Assembly: GCF_001422985.1 (NCBI RefSeq)
Contig: NZ_LMNL01000002.1
Location: 59,621-123,620 of the forward strand
Length of the DNA stretch: 64,000 nt
From: Methylobacterium sp. Leaf117
GTDB taxonomy: Bacteria; Pseudomonadota; Alphaproteobacteria; Rhizobiales; Beijerinckiaceae
Direction of reading: 5' to 3'
Part shown: positions 37,294 through 47,476 of the stretch, in pieces
Layout of the letters: each line of letters begins with the position of its first letter
Numbering within the stretch: position 1 is the stretch's first letter
Program-made: the position numbers and the translations under genes
The notes under the pieces: model-generated
What the model was told of the DNA's origin: nothing
The model's database searches: none
What the model saw: the letters and a program-made list of their open reading frames with translations, nothing else

Positions 37294-37817
37294 CAGGCGG
37301 CGCTCCGGGTGCGGCGCGCCATGAGGCGCCGGACGGCCGCGCGCGCGTCGGGTTCGATCATGCCGAACAGGAAGCTTTCGGCCGAGAGCGGCCGCTCGCC
37401 GCCATGCTCGGAATCCGTCAGCGCCCGTGCCACCCGGCGGCTCTGCAGCCGGATGAGATCGCCCGCGAGGTCGGCACCGGCGGCGGTGCAGAACAGAAGG
37501 CGTTGGCGGCGATCGTTCGTGCCGGTCTTCTGCGCGATGTAGCCCTGCTCGATCAAATCCTTCAGCACCCGATTGAGGCTCTGCTTGGTGATGCGCAGGA
37601 TATCCAGAAGTTCGGCGATCGTAAGACCCGGATAGCGATCGACGAAATGCAGCACGCGATGGTGCGCCCGCCCGAAGCCATACTGGGCCAGGATGCGGTC
37701 GGGATCACCGACAAAATCCCGGTAGGCAAAGAACAGGAGCTCGATCAGATCGTCACCGGAGCCGGGGGTCGGCAGCGGCGCATCGGGATCGGCGTCTCGC
37801 ATCACGGGGGCACTCAC
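37293..37817 (-). CDS. MarR-family transcriptional regulator, PetP-like
   Basis: A 174-residue winged-helix protein. GLTIAELLDILRITKQSLNRVLKDLIEQGYIAQKTGTNDRRQRLL (about 63-107) is the MarR recognition helix and wing. It is the first gene of the MarR-OmpR-kinase operon and overlaps the next gene by one base. The start is GTG at 37817 or ATG at 37802; both leave the domain intact. A role in controlling the operon is inferred from position. Confidence 0.87.
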   Translation of the reverse strand: MSAPVMRDADPDAPLPTPGSGDDLIELLFFAYRDFVGDPDRILAQYGFGRAHHRVLHFVDRYPGLTIAELLDILRITKQSLNRVLKDLIEQGYIAQKTGTNDRRQRLLFCTAAGADLAGDLIRLQSRRVARALTDSEHGGERPLSAESFLFGMIEPDARAAVRRLMARRTRSAA

Positions 37818-38003
37818 GTCGGGGGCGACCTCGATTTATGTCAGTGATGTTGACATGTTCCAGCCCCCCGATGACCCGTCAAGTCTCCTGGTCGGGAACG
37901 GCATCGGCTGGATCCGTCAAGCGATTCCGGCCGGCGTCCCGCGTTGGCCGAACCAGCCTCGGCCGGACAGCACCGCATCAGCGTGTGGAACCCTGCACCG
38001 AGA

Positions 38004-38039
38004 CCTGGGACACTTGCCTGGGACACTTGCCTGGGACAC
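38004..38039. repeat. 13-bp tandem repeat, nearly three copies
   Basis: CCTGGGACACTTG at 38004-38016 and 38017-38029 and a partial third at 38030, in the 305-bp divergent gap between the MarR operon and the DUF3072 gene. Nothing else is apparent in that gap. Confidence 0.75.
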
Positions 38040-38122
38040 GGCGATCCGCAGCGCGAGACCGCTGGAACCCGTCTGCGATCGCCGCGTTCACAAGAACATT
38101 TCGTGAACTCGAGGAACACACC

Positions 38123-38368
38123 ATGGCCAAGACCCAGCATGCCGAGTCGGACACCAACCCGAAGACCGACCCGAAGGACACCTCCAATCAGATCAAGGAT
38201 CCGAGCCAGTGGACCACCGGCGGCGAGCCGATGACCGGCGCGCAGGCCTCCTATCTCAAGACCCTGTCGGAAGAGGCGAAGTCGCCGGACTCGTTCGATC
38301 CGGACCTCGACAAGGCCGAAGCCTCGCAGCGGATCGATGCGCTGCGGAAGGAATCCGGCAAGGCCTGA
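38123..38368 (+). CDS. DUF3072 small soluble protein
   Basis: An 81-residue, highly polar protein. The conserved block TGGEPMTGAQASYLKTLSEEA (about 32-52) is the hallmark of DUF3072; the N-terminal 25 residues are lysine- and aspartate-rich and disordered. Function unknown; relatives are often stress- or stationary-phase-induced small proteins. ATG at 38123 follows GAGGAA. The next gene on the strand is an Flp pilin, 230 bp away. Confidence 0.82.
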   Translation: MAKTQHAESDTNPKTDPKDTSNQIKDPSQWTTGGEPMTGAQASYLKTLSEEAKSPDSFDPDLDKAEASQRIDALRKESGKA

Positions 38369-38426
38369 CGGGCGCCGACCCGAGCCTCCCCAGGACGGAC
38401 CGGGCCGTCGCGGGCATCGCCCCGAC

Positions 38427-38462
38427 GACCCGGTGCCAGCCGAAGACCCGGTGCCAGCCGAA
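38427..38462. repeat. 18-bp tandem duplication between DUF3072 and flp
   Basis: Two exact copies of GACCCGGTGCCAGCCGAA. AT-rich sequence follows (38463-38520), probably the pilin promoter. Confidence 0.8.
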
Positions 38463-38598
38463 AATTTCGCCACCGGCAAAATCTTCCGAAAGGATTTTTC
38501 GGAATTTACCTCCGGGCTCGCCCATCAGCTTAAGGCCTCCGCAAGAAAGACCCTTTACCCATCAGCCGGCTAGGCCAGACGAAAGACACGATGCGACC

Positions 38599-38823
38599 AT
38601 GACCGATCTGGTATCCAAACGATCCAGCCTGCGGTCACGGACTGCCAATTCCGCTCTCGTCGGACGATTCCTCAAGAACACGACCGGTTCGACGGCGATT
38701 GAGTACGGCCTGATCATGGGCCTGGTCTTCCTCGCGATCGTGACGGCGATCCATTACATGGCCGACCAGACCGCTGCGATGTACACCTATATCGGCAGCA
38801 AGCTCGTGAGCTCGTCGTCCTGA
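38599..38823 (+). CDS. Flp/Fap-type pilin
   Basis: A 74-residue class IVb prepilin. A basic leader ends at Gly in NTTGSTAIEYGLIMGLV: prepilin peptidase cuts after this Gly, and Glu and Tyr at +4/+5 are the family signature, followed by a hydrophobic helix of about 20 residues. Mature pilins form Tad (tight adherence) pili. No tad/cpa assembly gene is nearby, so this is a solitary pilin using machinery encoded elsewhere. ATG at 38599 gives a leader of about 30 residues. Confidence 0.88.
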   Translation: MTDLVSKRSSLRSRTANSALVGRFLKNTTGSTAIEYGLIMGLVFLAIVTAIHYMADQTAAMYTYIGSKLVSSSS

Positions 38824-38839
38824 TCCCGCCGACCGGCCC

Positions 38840-39712
38840 TCAGCGCCGGCCCGTACCCCCTTTTGGCGTGGGTCTGGAGGAATCTCCGGAAACGGCGTTA
38901 TCATGGGGCGGCGAATTATCGGCGGCTTTCTTCGGCGCCTGCCAGAACGTGTCGAACAGGCGTTGCATGGCCCGCGCGTTTTCCTGCTGCACCTCCAGGC
39001 CGGTCTGAAACATCTGCTGCATCAGATCGAAGCCTGCATCTGCGCCAGCCTTGCCCTCTGCGTCGGCCGGGGCCTTCGCGGAGGTTTTCCCCGAAGTCGT
39101 CGTTGAGGTCGCAGCTGTCGGAATGCGTGCCGGAGCCGGACGAAGTGGCGTCCGAGGTGCGGGCGCAGCGCTCGCGCCCGGACCACCGCCCGTCAGAAAG
39201 GCCTGCATCATGTCCGACCAGGCATTGGGCGAAAATCCGAACGGATCGGGCATCGCACGGGGCGCCGGCGCGGGCTGCGGCGCCTGATTGATCATCACGT
39301 GGACGATGCCCGCCACCACCATGCCGGCCATGACGGGCAGCATCTGCTTCAGGGCCGGCATCGCCACCCCGCTCACGGTCGCCGCCTGCTGAAGCACCGC
39401 CTGGCTGAGATGGGGCGACCCGAAGAGCTGCTTGACCAGCATGTCCATCTGCGACGGCGGCGGCGGCGCGGCAGGGCCGACGAGGTTGAACATCTGGGCG
39501 AAGCCCATCGGGTCCTGGGCCGCATTGCGCTGCAACCCCATGGTCAGGGCCGGCAGAAGGGCCTGCATGGCGCGCAGACCCTGTTCCTGCGACAGTCCGA
39601 ATTGGGGCCCGAAGCTCTGCAGGCCGCCCCCCGGAAACCCGAACCCTGGAATCGCCGAGCCCTGAGCCTGGGCGCCCGCCTGCGCCTGGAGAATGTCGAA
39701 CAGGTTGAACAT
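38840..39712 (-). CDS. DUF937-like protein with helical C-terminus
   Basis: A 290-residue protein with no signal peptide. Residues 1-135 are rich in Gln, Gly and Met and carry the DUF937-like run ending LKQMLPVMAGMVVAGIVHVM; 140-225 is a Pro/Ala/Thr linker; and about 232-262 (FDLMQQMFQTGLEVQQENARAM) is an amphipathic helix reminiscent of phasins that bind polyhydroxyalkanoate granules. The phasin idea is an inference only. ATG at 39712. Convergent with the Flp gene, divergent from sfsA. Confidence 0.65.
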   Translation of the reverse strand: MFNLFDILQAQAGAQAQGSAIPGFGFPGGGLQSFGPQFGLSQEQGLRAMQALLPALTMGLQRNAAQDPMGFAQMFNLVGPAAPPPPSQMDMLVKQLFGSPHLSQAVLQQAATVSGVAMPALKQMLPVMAGMVVAGIVHVMINQAPQPAPAPRAMPDPFGFSPNAWSDMMQAFLTGGGPGASAAPAPRTPLRPAPARIPTAATSTTTSGKTSAKAPADAEGKAGADAGFDLMQQMFQTGLEVQQENARAMQRLFDTFWQAPKKAADNSPPHDNAVSGDSSRPTPKGGTGRR

Positions 39713-39894
39713 GGCGGCCTCGCGGACGAACACAGACGATCCCGGGCGACGATCCGGGAATGTCCCATGGAGCGGGACTCTCCGATGGAGTCTGTCGCAT
39801 CCGGCCAGCACTGACCAGCCCGGACGCCTCATCGCCGCCCGATTCCGGGGCGACGGGGGCGGACATCAACCTGTTTGTGACCCCGGATCCGCCG

Positions 39895-40617
39895 ATGCGC
39901 TTCGCCGCGCCCCTGATCGAGGCGCGCCTCGTGCGTCGCTACAAGCGTTTTCTGGCCGACATGGCGCTGGAGGACGGGCGCATCGTCACGGCCCACTGCG
40001 CCAATCCGGGAGCGATGCTGGGCCTCACGGCTCCGGGCGCGCGGGTCCTGCTCTCCGAGGCCCACAGCCCGACACGCAAGCTCGCCTACTCGTGGGAGCT
40101 GGTGGAGGCGGACCTGCCGGGCGGGCCGCAATGGGTCGGCATCAACACGATGCGGCCGAACGCCCTGGTGGCGGAGGCGTTCGCCGACGGGACCCTGCCG
40201 CCGCTTGCCGGCTACACGGCGCTGCGCCCGGAAGTCCGCTACGGCCGCGCGAGCCGGGTCGACTTCCTGGCCTCCGGGGAGAGCCCCACCGGTGCTCCTG
40301 TTCCGGCTTGCCACGTTGAGGTGAAGAACTGCCACCTCATGCGGGTGCCGGGCCTGGCGGAGTTTCCGGATTGCGTCGCGGCCCGGAGCGCCCGACACAT
40401 GGCCGAGCTGGCCGCCGTGGTGGAGGCCGGAGGCCGAGCCATGGTCATCATCGTGGTGCAGATGTGGGCCGAGCGTTTCGACACCGCACGCGACCTCGAT
40501 CCGGCCTTCGACCGCGCCTTCCAGGCCGCCCGTGCGGCGGGTGTCGCCGTCCATGCCCATCGCTGCCGGATCGACCCGGCCGGCATCACCGTGGCTGATG
40601 CCATTCCGGTGCTGTAG
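39895..40617 (+). CDS. sfsA: Sugar fermentation stimulation protein SfsA
   Basis: A 240-residue protein of the SfsA family: ARLVRRYKRFLADMALEDG at the OB-fold N-terminus, HCANPGAMLGL, and the nuclease-like C-terminal part with VDFL and VEVKNCHL. Family members bind DNA and resemble restriction-type nucleases; their role in maltose metabolism is historical. ATG at 39895 matches the usual N-terminus; the frame is open upstream. Confidence 0.92.
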   Translation: MRFAAPLIEARLVRRYKRFLADMALEDGRIVTAHCANPGAMLGLTAPGARVLLSEAHSPTRKLAYSWELVEADLPGGPQWVGINTMRPNALVAEAFADGTLPPLAGYTALRPEVRYGRASRVDFLASGESPTGAPVPACHVEVKNCHLMRVPGLAEFPDCVAARSARHMAELAAVVEAGGRAMVIIVVQMWAERFDTARDLDPAFDRAFQAARAAGVAVHAHRCRIDPAGITVADAIPVL

Positions 40618-40647
40618 CGCGGCGCATCCGGGCAAAAGGCCCTGCCG

Positions 40648-41478
40648 TCAGGGCGTGCGCTCGAAGATGAGGTTCAGGCGGGTCTGGGCGATCCGGCGGT
40701 AGCCGTGCTGTTCCAGCAGGGCGGGCAAGTCGATCTGCCACTGGTCGATGCCGTTCTCGACGATGAGCAGCCCGGGATGGAGCGAGGCCGGGGCGGCGCG
40801 CAGGAACGGCTCGAGGATCAGATCCTCCGCCCCCTCGACGTCGAGCTTCATGGCATCGATGCGCTCGATGCCCTCGCCGCGGGCGAGGTCCAGCAGGGGC
40901 AGAGCCGGGACGCGGATCTGAGCGCCCTCGTTGGTGCCGACGATCTTCAGGCTCGATTCGCCCCGGTTGCGCGGATCCACGAACAGGGTCAACTCGCCGG
41001 CCTTGTCGGCGACGGCGCAGGCCACGGCCTTGACCGTCCCGAACGGGTTCTGACCGATGTTGTAGGTCAGGCGGTCGAACACGTCGGGCTGGGGCTCGAC
41101 GGCGAGGATGCGGGCGCGCGGCCCCGCGAAGGCGGCCACGAACAGCGCATAGGCGCCGATATTCGCCCCGATATCCAGGAAGGTGCAGCCCGGCTGCAGC
41201 TTCGCACGCAGACAATCCCGCTCCTCCGGATCGAAGAATTGCGGCGTGAAGAGCACCTTCTTCTCGCAGTTGTTGTTGTAGGGGTAGAGCCGCATGCGGG
41301 CGCCATAGCGCTCGACATCGAGAGGCGCCCCGCGGAGCAGGCCGATCGCCACGCGGCGGAGGAACAAGGCGAGGCGCCGACCCGCCCAGCTGCCATAGGA
41401 AAGCCGGCCCGTCCGCCGGGCAATGCCCGCGACGAGGCCGGTGGGAGCGTAGGTGCCGAAGGGCTGGGAGTCTTTCAT
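40648..41478 (-). CDS. FkbM-family methyltransferase
   Basis: A 276-residue SAM-dependent methyltransferase. The SAM loop FLDIGANIGAYALFVAA is near 96-112, VEPQPDVFDRL follows, and the FkbM signature KLDVEGAEDLIL is near 208. FkbM enzymes O-methylate sugars of polysaccharides or secondary metabolites. The first 60 residues are basic and lack a span. ATG at 41478 chosen as the first methionine with conserved-looking sequence after it. No glycan cluster is adjacent. Confidence 0.87.
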   Translation of the reverse strand: MKDSQPFGTYAPTGLVAGIARRTGRLSYGSWAGRRLALFLRRVAIGLLRGAPLDVERYGARMRLYPYNNNCEKKVLFTPQFFDPEERDCLRAKLQPGCTFLDIGANIGAYALFVAAFAGPRARILAVEPQPDVFDRLTYNIGQNPFGTVKAVACAVADKAGELTLFVDPRNRGESSLKIVGTNEGAQIRVPALPLLDLARGEGIERIDAMKLDVEGAEDLILEPFLRAAPASLHPGLLIVENGIDQWQIDLPALLEQHGYRRIAQTRLNLIFERTP

Positions 41479-41825
41479 TGCGCCTGCTGATGCCAGCGCA
41501 GGAGCACGGCGGCAAGCGGACGACGCCCGCGGCGCGGCGAACGGCACCTGTGGCAGCGCCCTAGGAGGTCGCAGCGATGCGACGGACACGAGGCGTGATC
41601 AAGGCTCATCGCTGCGAGACTGAACCGATTCATCTCAACCGACGTGCGATCCATCGAGCTGAGGCCAGTCGCAACCTGTTCCATTGTGGCAACACCACGA
41701 CCCAAACCGCGGCGCGCAGGTCTAATCTGCCTCAAAAGTAGGCGGATGCACAAAGGATAGCTTTGCCGCGACGCAGGTACTTTGAGACGTTCAATGCAAC
41801 ATCGATCCCGCCTCAGAGTTCCCCA
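41479..41825. other. 347-bp divergent promoter region (FkbM / porin)
   Basis: No gene seen. AT-richer sequence at 41740-41825 is likely to hold the porin promoter and 5' leader. No operator recognised. Confidence 0.4.
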
Positions 41826-43085
41826 ATGACCATCAAGCAACCGCTCCTTGCTCTTACGGCCATCCTTCTCTCCTCGGTGTGTGCCTACGCCGCCGATCTG
41901 AGGGTGCCCGTAGCTCCGGCTCCGATCCCGGCGTCCTGCAAGGCTGAGATCACCTTCCCGGCCTATGGCGGCATCATCAAGCAGAACCCGAACCCAGCCT
42001 GCCTGACCATCGGCGGCTTCGGCGACATCTATGTCGGCGGCGCGGTGACCGGTTACTTCTACACGCAGCCGAACCAGTACACGTTCTCGCCCGCGCCTCT
42101 GCCGAGCGATCGCGCCGGCCGCGTCGACGTCTCGAACCTGATGGGCTTCATCCAGAAGGCTGACGGGCCGTTCCAGTTCTATGCCGCCTTCGGTGCCTAC
42201 TCGATCCCGGGTCTCGGTCTGCCGATCTACGGCACCTTCGATCAGACCGATCTGCTGTACTCTCCCGCCCCGATCGTGTTCGGCAAGTACGTGATCAACG
42301 ACAACTGGTCGGTCCAGGGCGGCCGCATGCCGACCCTGATCGGCTCCGAGCTGCCGTTCACCTTCCAGAACCTGAACATCTCGCGCGGCCTCCTCTTCAA
42401 CCAGGAGAACGTGATCAACCAGGGCGTGCAGGTGAACTACTCGGACGGTCCGTGGGCGGCATCGTTCGCTGCCACGGACGGCTTCTATTCGGGTGAGATC
42501 AACTGGGTCACGGGTGCGATCACCTACAAGATCGACGCCGCCAACACGGTCGGCATCAACGGCGGCACCCACTTTTCCACCTACACCAACTTCGACTTCG
42601 TCAACCCCTTCGGCCGCCGCGGCCTGCGCTACCAGTACGCCACCCCGGCGGCTCTGCAGAACAGCAGCATCATCAGCGCCAACTACACCTATGCCGACGG
42701 TCCGTGGATCGTGACGCCCTACGTCCAATACACCAACGTCGAGAGCAGCGTGGTGCTCGGCCTCGCCGGTGCCGAGACGATCGGCGGCGCACTTCTCGCC
42801 AGCTACGCCTTCACCGACAACTTCGCCCTGGCCGGCCGCGTCGAGTACATCAGCCAGAGCGGCAACCGTGGAAACCCGTTTGGGCAGACGTCGGTCCTCT
42901 ACGGTGCCGGCAGCTCGGCCTTCTCCTTCACCGTCACCCCGACCTTCACCTTCGACCGCTACTTTGTCCGCGGTGAGTTCTCGACGGTCCAGCTCTACGA
43001 CATCACCCCCGGCCTCGGCTTCGGCCGCAGCGGCCTGAAGACCTCGCAGGAGCGCTACATGCTCGAGACCGGTATCACTTTCTGA
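41826..43085 (+). CDS. Outer-membrane beta-barrel porin
   Basis: A 419-residue protein with signal peptide (LLALTAILLSSVCAYA, cut near residue 22), a Cys pair near the mature N-terminus (Cys38 and Cys58), and alternating aromatic strands typical of a 16-strand porin, ending in a C-terminal Phe (TGITF). It resembles the alphaproteobacterial porin/OmpL-like group that starts with a short plug-like segment reading GGFGDIYVGG. Codon use is strongly biased, fitting an abundant protein. Start ATG 41826 opens the signal peptide. A perfect terminator follows. Confidence 0.85.
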   Translation: MTIKQPLLALTAILLSSVCAYAADLRVPVAPAPIPASCKAEITFPAYGGIIKQNPNPACLTIGGFGDIYVGGAVTGYFYTQPNQYTFSPAPLPSDRAGRVDVSNLMGFIQKADGPFQFYAAFGAYSIPGLGLPIYGTFDQTDLLYSPAPIVFGKYVINDNWSVQGGRMPTLIGSELPFTFQNLNISRGLLFNQENVINQGVQVNYSDGPWAASFAATDGFYSGEINWVTGAITYKIDAANTVGINGGTHFSTYTNFDFVNPFGRRGLRYQYATPAALQNSSIISANYTYADGPWIVTPYVQYTNVESSVVLGLAGAETIGGALLASYAFTDNFALAGRVEYISQSGNRGNPFGQTSVLYGAGSSAFSFTVTPTFTFDRYFVRGEFSTVQLYDITPGLGFGRSGLKTSQERYMLETGITF

Positions 43086-43111
43086 TCCTCGCGATCCGAC
43101 CGGTCTGACGA

Positions 43112-43144
43112 AAAGCGGCGGCAGGGGAAACCTGCCGCCGCTTT
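43112..43144 (+). terminator. Terminator after the porin gene
   Basis: AAAGCGGCGGCAGG and CCTGCCGCCGCTTT form a 14-bp stem with a GGAAA loop, followed by CTGTTT. Confidence 0.9.
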
Positions 43145-43252
43145 CTGTTTGAACGAGGCGGTCCGGCAGAGACATCTGCCGTTGAGATTTTCCGGCGAGC
43201 AGCATCGCGGGGCTTTCGTCAGGGCGCCGCACGGTCCAAGGAGGCAGGCACC

Positions 43253-44044
43253 ATGCCCCGACCGATAAGGCCCGAGCCCATGCAGAGCTTCGATTCCGAT
43301 GGTGTCGCGATCGCGTATATCGACGTGCCGGCCGAGGGCGGCACCGGCGATCCGGTGTTGCTGATCCACGGCTTCGCCTCGAATCATGCGGTGAACTGGG
43401 TCAATACCCTGTGGGTACGGACGCTGACCCAGGCCGGCTACCGCACCATCGCGTTCGACAACCGCGGCCATGGCGAGAGCCAGAAGCTCTACGACCCGGA
43501 TCTCTACGGGGCCGACCTCATGGCCCAGGACGCGCGCCGCCTGCTCGACCATCTCGGCGTCGCCCGCGCCGACGTGATGGGCTACTCGATGGGTGCGCGC
43601 ATCGCCGCCTTCCTCGCCCTCGACGCGCCGGAGCGGGTGCGCTCGCTGTTGCTGGGCGGTCTCGGCCTCCACCTAGTCGAGGGCAGGGGGCTTCCGGACG
43701 GCATCGCCGAAGCCCTGGAGGCGGAGCCCGGTGCGCCGGCCCCGAACCCGACCGCCGCCGCCTTTCGGACCTTCGCCGAGCAGACGAAGAGCGACCTGCG
43801 CGCCCTGGCCGCCTGCATGCGCGGCTCGCGCCAAGCCCTATCGCGGGCCGAGGTCGCGGAGATCCGCGCGCCGACCCTGGTCACCACCGGCACCCTCGAT
43901 ACGGTCTCGGGTTCCGGCCCGGCTCTGGTCGCTCTCCTGCCGAACGCCACCGCGCTCGAACTGCAGAACCGCGATCACAGTACGGCGGTGGGTGACCGGG
44001 GCCATCGGGCCGGCGTCCTCGATTTTCTCAAGCAGCGGCCCTGA
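43253..44044 (+). CDS. Alpha/beta hydrolase
   Basis: A 263-residue cytoplasmic hydrolase. Oxyanion patch LLIHGFASNH, the FDNRGHGES motif, nucleophile elbow GYSMGA with the catalytic Ser near 111, Asp in TLDTVSG and a C-terminal His in RDHSTAVGDRGHR. The substrate is unknown; esterase or lactonase are usual for this group. AAGGAGGCAGGCACC before ATG 43253 is a strong binding site. Stands alone between the porin terminator and the ABC exporter. Confidence 0.88.
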   Translation: MPRPIRPEPMQSFDSDGVAIAYIDVPAEGGTGDPVLLIHGFASNHAVNWVNTLWVRTLTQAGYRTIAFDNRGHGESQKLYDPDLYGADLMAQDARRLLDHLGVARADVMGYSMGARIAAFLALDAPERVRSLLLGGLGLHLVEGRGLPDGIAEALEAEPGAPAPNPTAAAFRTFAEQTKSDLRALAACMRGSRQALSRAEVAEIRAPTLVTTGTLDTVSGSGPALVALLPNATALELQNRDHSTAVGDRGHRAGVLDFLKQRP

Positions 44045-44061
44045 CCGGGTGCCGCCGGACC

Positions 44062-44819
44062 TCAGCTCTTGAGGCGATAGCCGGTCCGGAAGATCCAGGT
44101 CACGCCCGCGAGGCACAGGGCCAGGAAGACCAGCGCCATGGTGAAGCTGACGCCGACGCCGACATCCGAGGTGCCGAAGAACGACCAGCGGAAGCCGCTG
44201 ATCAGGTAGACCACCGGATTGGCGAGGCTCACCGCCCGCCAGAACGGCGGCAGCATCTCGATGGCGTAGAAGCTGCCGCCCAGGAAGGTCAGCGGGGTGA
44301 CGATGAGGAGTGGCACCAACTGCAGCTTCTCGAAGCCGTCGGCCCAGAGGCCGATCAGAAAGCCGAACAGGCTGAAGGTCACCGCCGTCAGGAGCAGGAA
44401 CAGCACCATCACGAACGGATGCTCGATGCGCAGGGGCACGAACAGGGTGGCGGTGGCAAGAATGATCAGGCCGATCAGAATCGACTTCGAGGCCGCTGCG
44501 CCGACATAGCCCAAGACGATTTCCAGCGGTGACACAGGCGCCGACAAGATTTCGTAGATCGTGCCGGCGAAGCGCGGGAAGTAGATGCCGAAGGAGGCGT
44601 TGGCGATGCTCTGCGTGAGCAGCGACAGCATCATCAGCCCGGGCACGATGAACGCCCCGTAGGCGACGCCGTCGACCGAGGCGACGCGTGAGCCGATGGC
44701 CGCCCCGAACACCACGAAGTAGAGCGAGGTGGCGATGACCGGGGCGACGATGCTCTGCAGCGCTGTGCGCCAGAAGCGGGCCATCTCGAAGCCGTAGATG
44801 GCACGGACCGCATACCAGT

Positions 44820-44823
<4 letters not shown>
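44062..44823 (-). CDS. ABC-2 type transporter permease
   Basis: A 253-residue inner-membrane subunit with six spans, including [21 protein letters not shown] and the signature loop [32 protein letters not shown] of ABC-2 permeases (NodJ/YadH type). It pairs with the ATPase gene whose stop overlaps its start by four bases. Such pairs export polysaccharides, lipids or drugs; the cargo is not evident here. Confidence 0.9.
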
Positions 44824-45746
<923 letters not shown>

Positions 45747-45821
45747 CGGGACTCCGCTGCGGCGTGGCGCCGGCACGATCGGGCCGGCGCTATAGCATGC
45801 CGCCGACGGGCAGGCGCCCGG

Positions 45822-45850
45822 AAAACGAAAAAGCCGCCTCGCGGCGGCTT
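45822..45850 (-). terminator. Terminator of the atp F0 operon (minus strand)
   Basis: On the minus strand AAGCCGCC, a GCGA loop, GGCGGCTT and then TTTCGTTTTC, 70 bp after atpF. Confidence 0.85.
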
Positions 45851-45919
45851 CTGCGATGTCGCAGAGGATCGGTGTGCCGATGCCCGGTGCGGGAAAGACC
45901 CGGCATCGGGGATGCGACC

Positions 45920-46408
45920 TCAGGCCTGGAGGCGGTTCCGGACCTCGCCGAGGCTCTGGCGGACCAGACCTTCGGCAGCTTCGCCCTGCATGCGCTCGCG
46001 CAGGATCACCTCGGAGACCTTCACGGCCGCGTCGGCGGCGGCGGCACGGACCTGGGCGGTAGCCTGAACCTCAGCCTGGGCGATCTTGGTCTCGGCCGAC
46101 TTCGTCCGGCGGGCGATGAAGTCGTTCAGGCGGGCATGGCCCTCCTCGGCGATGCGCTGGGCCTCCTCGCGGGCGGACGCCACGATCGCCTCGGCCTCGC
46201 GCTCGGCCTCCGAGCGGCGCTTCTTGTAATCGGCGAGTACGCCGGCAGCCTCTTCACGAAGCCGACGAGCCTCGTCGAGTTCGTGCCGGACGCGCTTGGC
46301 GCGGCCGTCGAGGCCCTTGGTGACCTGGTTGAAGCCGCCGACCTTCCAGACCACGGCCATGAACAGCACGAAGGCGACTGCGACCCAGAACTCGGCTTCC
46401 AACAACAT
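45920..46408 (-). CDS. atpF: ATP synthase F0 subunit b
   Basis: A 162-residue peripheral-stalk subunit: one N-terminal membrane span ([18 protein letters not shown], 7-24) and a long charged coiled coil to the C-terminus. It follows the related b' gene, so the stalk is a b/b' heterodimer as in most alphaproteobacteria. Last gene of the F0 operon, before a clear terminator. Confidence 0.95.
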   Translation of the reverse strand: MLLEAEFWVAVAFVLFMAVVWKVGGFNQVTKGLDGRAKRVRHELDEARRLREEAAGVLADYKKRRSEAEREAEAIVASAREEAQRIAEEGHARLNDFIARRTKSAETKIAQAEVQATAQVRAAAADAAVKVSEVILRERMQGEAAEGLVRQSLGEVRNRLQA

Positions 46409-46500
46409 GCTCGTCGTCCCAACGTGGTGGCGTCCGGCGGGTGAGCCCGGGTCGGAGGACCCTCAGGCTCGGCCGGTGAGGTTTGGTTTGGCGGTCCGCC

Positions 46501-47064
46501 TCAGTGCGGGAACGCGACGCTGTCGAGGGCCCTGGCGAGGGAGGCCTCGTCGGGGCTGCGGCCGGTGAGGCGCTCGACGATGGCCGAAGCCGTCTCGCCG
46601 GCGATGCCGCGGACATTGCCCATGGCCTCGGTGGTCCGGGTCCGCAGCGTCGCCTCGGAGGCGGCGATGCGGGCATTGAGCTCGGCCTCGAGCGCCTTGC
46701 GCTTGGTCTCGGCTTCCTGCGTGAGGGCGGTGCGGGTCTCGAGGGCGATGGCCTGCGCCTTGGCCTGCGCGTCGCTCAAGGATTTCTCGTACGCGGCTCC
46801 GGCGGTGTCCGCCTCGGCCTTCAGGCGCTGGGCTTCGTCGAGGTCACCCGACAGGCGCACGGCGCGATCATGCAGGATCGCCTGGATGCGCGGCAGGGCG
46901 ATCTTGTCCATCAGGTAATAGAGCAGCCCGAAGGCCAGGGCGAGCCAGATCAGCTGCGATGCGAAGGTATGGCTCTCGAAGGGCGGAAAGCCGCCGCCGT
47001 GCTCTGCAGGCGGAGTCGCCATGAAACCATCCTGTGTTGCGGTTGGGTGCGCCGGCTGAGCCAT
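46501..47064 (-). CDS. atpG: ATP synthase F0 subunit b'
   Basis: A 187-residue subunit with a short Gly/Pro-rich N-terminal arm, one span (QLIWLALAFGLLYYLMDKIALPRI, 37-60) and a coiled coil. The LPRI motif after the span is typical of b' proteins (named atpG or atpF2). GAAGGACGTC before ATG 47064 supports the start. Partner of AtpF in the stator. Confidence 0.94.
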   Translation of the reverse strand: MAQPAHPTATQDGFMATPPAEHGGGFPPFESHTFASQLIWLALAFGLLYYLMDKIALPRIQAILHDRAVRLSGDLDEAQRLKAEADTAGAAYEKSLSDAQAKAQAIALETRTALTQEAETKRKALEAELNARIAASEATLRTRTTEAMGNVRGIAGETASAIVERLTGRSPDEASLARALDSVAFPH

Positions 47065-47155
47065 GACGTCCTTCGGAAAATGAGTTGGTCAGGACCGGAC
47101 GCGTATCGCATCCCCTCGGGGACGCCGCGTCCGGTCCGATATCGGTTCGCTTCGA

Positions 47156-47383
47156 CTAGACGGCGAACAGGAGCAGCAGCGCGACGAGCAGCGAGAAGAT
47201 GCCGAGCGCTTCCGTGAGCGCGAAGCCGAGGAGCAGGTTGCCGCGCTGGCCGTCGGCGGCCGAGGGGTTGCGGAGCGCGCCGGCGTAGAACTGGCCGAAG
47301 AGGTTGCCGAGGCCGATGGCGGCGCCCGCCATACCGAGACAGGCGAGGCCGGCACCGATGTACTTGGCAGCTAAGGGATCCAT
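47156..47383 (-). CDS. atpE: ATP synthase F0 subunit c
   Basis: A 75-residue hairpin of two spans forming the proton-driven ring. The loop reads RNPSA, and the ion-binding Glu is in [10 protein letters not shown] near residue 58. There is no Na+-ring signature. ATG at 47383 is the start; the preceding in-frame TTG is not needed. Confidence 0.96.
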   Translation of the reverse strand: MDPLAAKYIGAGLACLGMAGAAIGLGNLFGQFYAGALRNPSAADGQRGNLLLGFALTEALGIFSLLVALLLLFAV

Positions 47384-47476
47384 CAAATTGCTCCTGGTGT
47401 CCGTATCGTCGTTGCGTGGAGAGAAATCCGGCCGCGATCGCGAACCGGGGACGGAAGGGGATGGCGTCCCGGCGCC

